Virus record (IMG/VR): IMGVR_UViG_3300036832_001165
Span: 1-22,085 of that record
Source of the DNA: a virus
Length of the DNA stretch: 22,085 nt
Reading direction: 5' to 3' (one strand)
Shown: piece by piece, positions 18,328 through 22,085 of the stretch
How the letters are laid out: every line of letters starts with the position of its first letter
Numbering within the stretch: the stretch's first letter is position 1
Notes under the pieces: generated by a model
Told to the model about the DNA's origin: nothing
What the model saw: only the letters and a program-made list of their open reading frames with translations
Databases searched by the model: none
Program-made: the position numbers and the translations under genes

Positions 18328-18942
18328 CTAACCGGAGCGTAACTGATCGGCGATCCTGCGCCAGCGATCCACCTGACGTTCCGCCGGGGTCGGGGGCCGC
18401 CAGGCCGAGCGGACCATGGTCACCTCGGCGTTCTCGAACGCCGGGGTCGGGGTCATCGACACCTCCACCAGCCGGGACTCCACCCGGGTGACCCGGGGCA
18501 GCTCGTCGGGATCATCGGAGAACGGGTCGCCGTCCTCCCAGGCCGGGGGCCGCGAATCGTTGAACCCGATAGACAGGCCGATCAGGTCGCCGGCCTCGGC
18601 CGCCTGCGCGGCCCGCTGCGCCTCCGCCGATTCGTTCAACTTCCACACCCCATGCAGGCCGTCGCCCGGATGCGACCACGACTCGGCGTGACCGATCGGA
18701 AACGACCGGTTGTCGTGGAACAGCAGCAACGGCAACGGCGACGCCGAGCGGGCCGGGCTGGTCGACCGTTTAAACGAGCCGTGGCGGTGCTGCTCCAAAA
18801 ACGCCCCGAACCCGGTGTGGACGGTGGCCCACTCGCCGTAGGGGACGGCCCGGCCCTCCAGGTACTTGTACGGCCGGCCCACGGCCTGGACGTCGCGGAG
18901 CTCGAGCACGGCGGTGAAGTCGCGTTGTTCGGGGTCGGTCAT
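18328..18942 (-). CDS. Prohead maturation protease, HK97 type (S78)
   Basis: This is a 204-residue serine protease that cleaves capsid scaffolding domains during head maturation. Signatures: YLEGRAVPYGEWATVHTGFG, the catalytic His in LPLLLFHDNRSFPIGHAESW (H76), GLHGVWKLNES, and the catalytic Ser in GDLIGLSIGFNDS (S124), followed by RVESRLVEVSMTPTPAFENA. These are the classic Peptidase_S78 blocks. The ATG at 18942 overlaps the portal stop (ATGA). A longer open frame upstream lies inside the portal gene and is not used. It lies between portal and capsid, as is standard. Confidence 0.9.
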   Translation of the reverse strand: MTDPEQRDFTAVLELRDVQAVGRPYKYLEGRAVPYGEWATVHTGFGAFLEQHRHGSFKRSTSPARSASPLPLLLFHDNRSFPIGHAESWSHPGDGLHGVWKLNESAEAQRAAQAAEAGDLIGLSIGFNDSRPPAWEDGDPFSDDPDELPRVTRVESRLVEVSMTPTPAFENAEVTMVRSAWRPPTPAERQVDRWRRIADQLRSG

Positions 18943-20156
18943 GCGGCCGGCACCTCCTCGGGTTGGGTGGCCGCCGGGGCCGGCTCGGCGGGTGGTGGTA
19001 CGGGCGGCGGCGGGGGTGGCGGGGCCGGCGGTCCGGTGTCCTCGTCGGTGGGGGGCAGGTTGAGCATGGCCCGGGCCTCGTCGAGGGTGACGATCTTGCC
19101 GTTGTAGGTGGCCACCGCGGCGTTGGAGGTGACGGTCAGATCGTCGGAGAGCAGTTTGTTGCGGTCGAAACGGATGGTCTGGCCGCGCGGCAGCCACGCC
19201 CACGACCACACGTCCTCCAGGTCGGACAAAACCGGCTCCAGCGAGGTGCGCAACACCTGCTGATATTGGGGGCTGGCCGTCTTGTAAGTCATCCCGGCCA
19301 CCGGCGCCCCCAGCCAGTAGGCGTCAATGTTGAACAGGTTGGCGATATCGGTCAACGACATGTGGCGGGCCTCGATCAGCTGCGTGTCCGAAGGCGACCA
19401 GGCCAGCGGGATCACCTGCGTGCCGTTAGGGAGAATGGCCGGCCGCCGGTTCGGGCCGCCGTACTTGACCTCCCAGGAGTCGGCGGCCTGATCGGCCACA
19501 TCCTGGGTCAACGTGGCCTGCGGGGTGATGATCGCCACGCTGGGTACGGCGGCGCCGGCCAGGGTGGCCGCCTCGTACACCTCTTCCATGGCCACCCGGT
19601 CCAGCGTGCCCAGCGCCTCCTCCACGATCCCCACCCCCCGCACCGCCCCGAACCACCGGTCCGCGCCCCGTTTGACATGGATGACGTCGTCGGTGTTGAG
19701 GGGCTGGCCGTAAAAGTAGTAATCCGGCAACGCCTGGCCGGGCACCCACACGATGTACACGTAGTTGATGGGCAGGTACTGCACCGACACCGGCCAGCCG
19801 TCCACCCCCCGCGAGGTGACCAGCGACACGGCGTTGCCGGACATCAAATAGTCCTCGACCGATATGCCGACAAACCAGGAGCCGGCGTTCAAAGGGTCCG
19901 GCCGTTCCAGCAGCCGGGGTCGGGGCAGCTTCACCTCCCCGCGGTAGGCGTCCATTTTCATCTGGCGGACCAAACCGGAATAGACCTGCAGGCAGCGGGC
20001 GACGGCCGGGATCTGGCGGGCCGAGGTGGCGTCCCACACGAACGGGCCGACCATGGCGTTGGTGCCGTCCGGCGGGGCGAACCGCAACGACGGCGCCCCG
20101 GCCGAGGTGCGCCCCAGCGGCCACGGTCCGGGGTTGCGCGACCAGGTCAGAGACAC
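18939..20156 (-). CDS. Portal protein, HK97 family
   Basis: This is a 405-residue portal that forms the DNA entry ring. Signatures: IPAVARCLQVYSGLVRQMKM, the wing segment SVQYLPINYVYIVWVPGQAL, DVIHVKRGADRWFGAVRGVG, GTQVIPLAWSPSDTQLIEAR followed by HMSLTDIANLFNIDAYWLGA, and a long stem region ending in DEARAMLNLPP. The last 40 residues are a poly-proline tract (nine or more prolines) and Ala/Glu, probably disordered. It starts at GTG 20156, 44 bases after the large terminase stop, and its stop overlaps the protease ATG. Confidence 0.92.
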   Translation of the reverse strand: MSLTWSRNPGPWPLGRTSAGAPSLRFAPPDGTNAMVGPFVWDATSARQIPAVARCLQVYSGLVRQMKMDAYRGEVKLPRPRLLERPDPLNAGSWFVGISVEDYLMSGNAVSLVTSRGVDGWPVSVQYLPINYVYIVWVPGQALPDYYFYGQPLNTDDVIHVKRGADRWFGAVRGVGIVEEALGTLDRVAMEEVYEAATLAGAAVPSVAIITPQATLTQDVADQAADSWEVKYGGPNRRPAILPNGTQVIPLAWSPSDTQLIEARHMSLTDIANLFNIDAYWLGAPVAGMTYKTASPQYQQVLRTSLEPVLSDLEDVWSWAWLPRGQTIRFDRNKLLSDDLTVTSNAAVATYNGKIVTLDEARAMLNLPPTDEDTGPPAPPPPPPPVPPPAEPAPAATQPEEVPAA

Positions 20157-20200
20157 CGAACGCCCAGCGTAATGCCGTCACCGCCGGCTATTACGGATAA

Positions 20201-21700
20201 CTAGAGAATGCGGAACTCGCCCAGGGCGGCGGGGGCGTGATCGAACCCCCACACCGCCACCGTGGCCGCGGTCAGACAGGCCAGCGACCCGGCCGACTGG
20301 CGCCGCCCCCACGCCCAGGCGTCGCCCAGAGCCCGCCGGGCGGCGTCGTTAGCCGCCGCATCCAAAGCCGGGTGGGTTCGGTACCGGACGGCGGGCGGGT
20401 CGCTCACGAGGGCGTCCAGCAGGCCTACGCAGGCGGCTGCGTACTCTCTGGCTTTCAGCCCGGTGAGCTCCAGCCCGGCCCGGCGGGCGGCGTCGGCCAC
20501 ATCCAAGGCCGGGCCGACCTCGTCGAAACACACCGCCAGCGGCCGCCACCGCTCCACCAGCTCGGTCAGCCGCTCGAGCAGCCAGCCCGCCCCCGGGCGT
20601 TGGTCGGCCACCTCCACCCGGGCGGTACCGTCCGAGTCGCGCCAGCCGGCCACGATGGCCGCGTCGGAGCGGTCGACGGCCACGTCGAAGGCCAACACCA
20701 GCCGGCCGACCTCGGGTAGGGGCGGGTTGTCGTCGGCGGCGGCCCGCCACGCCGCCAGCGGGATAACCCGGGCCGTGGTGCTGACCCATTTGTTGCCGTA
20801 GGCCCGGGCGAACTCGTCGGGGCCGAGCATGTCCAGCGCCGCCTGCATGGCATCCGGTCCCACCGTGTGCCCGTAGGCGGGATGGTACACCGGCCATGAG
20901 ACCGCCTCGCACGGGTCCAGCCGGTCGGGGCAGGACCATTCGAAGTAGCAGATCCCCGACGTGCGGCCGGCATTGACGGCGGCCCTACCGGCCTCCACCG
21001 TGCCCAGCCACCATGTCGAGGTGGCATCCCCGGCCGTGGATACCTTCCACACCTGGGCGTTCGGTCTCGTAGCTTGAGTGGGGACAATTGCTTGATCCAG
21101 TTGCGTGCCTCTGACCAGGTCGAACGCCCACGGCTCGTCGACCACCACCAGATCCGAGGTTTTGCCGTGCAGACCGTCGGGGGTGGGCGGAAAGGGGCGG
21201 ATCAGCCCGCCCGACGGCAACCATTTGATGTGCTCCGACCCGGCCGCCCGCCGCAAATGGACCTTCGGCACGAAGGGGGCCAGCAGCGGCCAGTGCTCGT
21301 TGATCAGCCAGTCCACCGCGTGTTTGCCGGACTGCTGGGTGAACCAGCAGCGGGCCTGGGGGACGATCAGGCCCCGATGGTCGAGCACCGACCCGAACAG
21401 CGTGGTCTTGCCAGACTGGCGCGGCACCGTCACCAACACCAACTGGTAGGCGAACCGGCCGGCCGCGTCGACCTCCAAAGCCACATCAGCGACATACGCC
21501 TGCCAGGGCATGAACGGCTTGCCCAACGCCTCGGCCAGTTTGGCCACCGCCGGCCCGAACGTCAGCCGGTCAGGGGTTCGGGGGGTCGCCAGCGCTGGGG
21601 GTGGGCCGGATGAGTCCGGCCAAGAAGGCATCGACGGCGTCGACCGGTTTGGCGCCTTGCGGGGTGAGGCCGGCCGCGTTGAGCGAGTCGAGGTAGACAC
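20201..21700 (-). CDS. terL: Terminase large subunit (full copy)
   Basis: This packaging ATPase and nuclease has up to 499 residues. ATPase: adenine-motif PFMPWQAYVADV (about 62-73 from the GTG), Walker A-like TVPRQSGKTT (91-100), Walker B SDLVVVDEPW (182-191) and coupling motif KVSTAGDATST (219-229). RNase H-like nuclease: acidic LVLAFDVAVDRSDAAIVAGW, VCFDEVGPALDVADAARRAG and a final Asp region near DALVSDPPAVRY, AANDAARRAL. It is complete at its C-terminus. The start is unsettled: GTG 21700 (conserved in both repeat copies), ATG 21631 (only here) or GTG 21547. All but the last overlap TerS. Confidence 0.93.
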   Translation of the reverse strand: MSTSTRSTRPASPRKAPNRSTPSMPSWPDSSGPPPALATPRTPDRLTFGPAVAKLAEALGKPFMPWQAYVADVALEVDAAGRFAYQLVLVTVPRQSGKTTLFGSVLDHRGLIVPQARCWFTQQSGKHAVDWLINEHWPLLAPFVPKVHLRRAAGSEHIKWLPSGGLIRPFPPTPDGLHGKTSDLVVVDEPWAFDLVRGTQLDQAIVPTQATRPNAQVWKVSTAGDATSTWWLGTVEAGRAAVNAGRTSGICYFEWSCPDRLDPCEAVSWPVYHPAYGHTVGPDAMQAALDMLGPDEFARAYGNKWVSTTARVIPLAAWRAAADDNPPLPEVGRLVLAFDVAVDRSDAAIVAGWRDSDGTARVEVADQRPGAGWLLERLTELVERWRPLAVCFDEVGPALDVADAARRAGLELTGLKAREYAAACVGLLDALVSDPPAVRYRTHPALDAAANDAARRALGDAWAWGRRQSAGSLACLTAATVAVWGFDHAPAALGEFRIL

Positions 21701-21866
21701 GGTTGGCGGTGCTCACCGCCTCCGGATCGTTCCGGGCCTCGGCCACATCCACCGCCCGGGCCTGGGCTCGCAGCTGGCCGCGCATGGCCTGGCCGATATC
21801 CCGCCGCTCGAGGAGCTCCCGCTCCAAACCGGCCTCGGCCCGCCCCAACCGGCGGCGTTCACTCAC
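21570..21866 (-). CDS. terS: Putative terminase small subunit (second copy)
   Basis: This is a 98-residue protein identical to the left copy except for one residue (Ala for Ser in the PTP(S/A)GDPPNP tail). It is read from the same GTG and paired with the full terminase large gene below. Several base differences from the left copy are silent. The overlap with the large subunit's GTG start reading is 131 nt. Confidence 0.75.
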   Translation of the reverse strand: MSERRRLGRAEAGLERELLERRDIGQAMRGQLRAQARAVDVAEARNDPEAVSTANRVYLDSLNAAGLTPQGAKPVDAVDAFLAGLIRPTPSAGDPPNP

Positions 21867-21994
21867 CAGCCCGCCCGTATCGGTACAAACCCGCCCAGTC
21901 TGGGCCTACAGGACACAAAAAACGACGCATCAGGCGTGCGCAAGGTGGCGCCCCCCAAAAAATCGACCCCATTTTTTCAAATTTTGGAACAGTT
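21867..21994. other. Second copy of the HNH-TerS non-coding gap
   Basis: This is 128 bp long, exactly like the left copy. Bases 21898-21966 are nearly the same as 609-677, including the T6G6-type tract read on the minus strand. The HNH-proximal 28 bases are unrelated to the left copy and A/T-rich. The equal length with replaced sequence suggests a spacer whose length is kept. Confidence 0.4.
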
Positions 21995-22085
21995 TCAAAA
22001 CCGCGTTTCATAGTCCGCCACCCCCAGCCAGTACACCAACCCCGGCGTTGCCTGCGTCTTTCTTCTGCCTGTCTGCTGGCCACCC
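21995..22085 (-). CDS. HNH endonuclease C-terminus (cut by window edge)
   Basis: The last 29 residues of a homologue of the HNH gene at 706-1005 can be read here: a GQQTGRRKTQ block, ATPGLVYWLG and VADYETRF at the stop. Compared with the left copy (GQGLVYRLG, VADYDTRF) there is one extra codon and several substitutions, more than in terS. The catalytic core lies outside the window. Confidence 0.7.
   Translation of the reverse strand, partial: GGQQTGRRKTQATPGLVYWLGVADYETRF

Larger units (their letters stand above)
21290..22085. repeat. Right copy of the 796-bp terminal repeat
   Basis: This is the partner of bases 1-796. It covers the N-terminal part of terL, all of terS, the non-coding block and the end of the HNH gene. 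Because the contig ends here, the true length of the second unit and the degree of relatedness further on cannot be seen. Confidence 0.95.

Noticed and set aside
1-22085. Exact direct terminal repeats of a closed circular phage contig
   Set aside because: The two copies differ at about 5% of bases up to 677 and more beyond, so they are not the same molecule end.

Overview
The window is one complete turn, plus about 0.8 kb, of a compact temperate siphophage (or prophage) genome with a high-GC actinobacterial character: GC-rich third positions, frequent GTG and TTG starts, tightly overlapping genes and TANNNT-type -10 elements. The lysin ends in GYW..DGG..FG repeats, which I associate with Acidimicrobiia and related actinobacteria, so such a host is plausible but not proven. 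The first 796 bases are repeated, about 95% identical up to position 677, at 21290-22085 with an exact 21,289-base offset. This gives a likely unit length of about 21.3 kb and implies two tandem related genomes, or a contig joining two strain variants.

Reading leftward on the minus strand from the right end: HNH endonuclease fragment, small terminase, large terminase, portal, HK97-type prohead protease, major capsid protein, an IPT/TIG-domain protein, head-tail connector, tail terminator, tail tube, a gp10-like protein, the G/T tail-assembly chaperones with a -1 frame relationship, tape measure, a distal tail protein fused to an IPT/TIG domain, a free-standing homing HNH gene, tail hub, a tail fibre with a C1q-like end, then a lysis cassette (40-aa ORF, amidase, TTG-started holin candidate and two 29-aa membrane peptides).

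The only plus-strand genes form the lysogeny block at 5271-6974: a repressor-like HTH protein, a second homing HNH and a tyrosine integrase. It meets the lysis genes at a long perfect palindrome. A divergent switch at 5177-5271 has two near-leaderless promoters and three related 14-bp operators. From it the minus-strand early operon runs through a Cro-like protein, two small ORFs, a RecT/Bet annealase, a replication initiator with iterons and an AT-rich stretch inside its own gene (a lambda-like origin), two small ORFs and a DNA methyltransferase.

Then comes the oddest segment: an independently promoted class II tRNA with an isoleucine-type GAU anticodon, followed about 60 nt downstream in its own transcript by a 25-nt stretch complementary, at 23 positions, to the tRNA's anticodon arm and variable arm. 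After it lie a paralogous methyltransferase whose DPPY motif has no in-frame start codon, an HTH protein, a small basic protein, HNH, TerS and TerL. On a circle the early operon therefore runs straight into the late genes.

The strongest leads are the chimeric tRNA with its antisense partner, the lysogeny switch, the intragenic origin, the paired palindromes around the integrase gene sharing a GCGNNATTA half-site, and the conserved non-coding block beside TerS (candidate cos).
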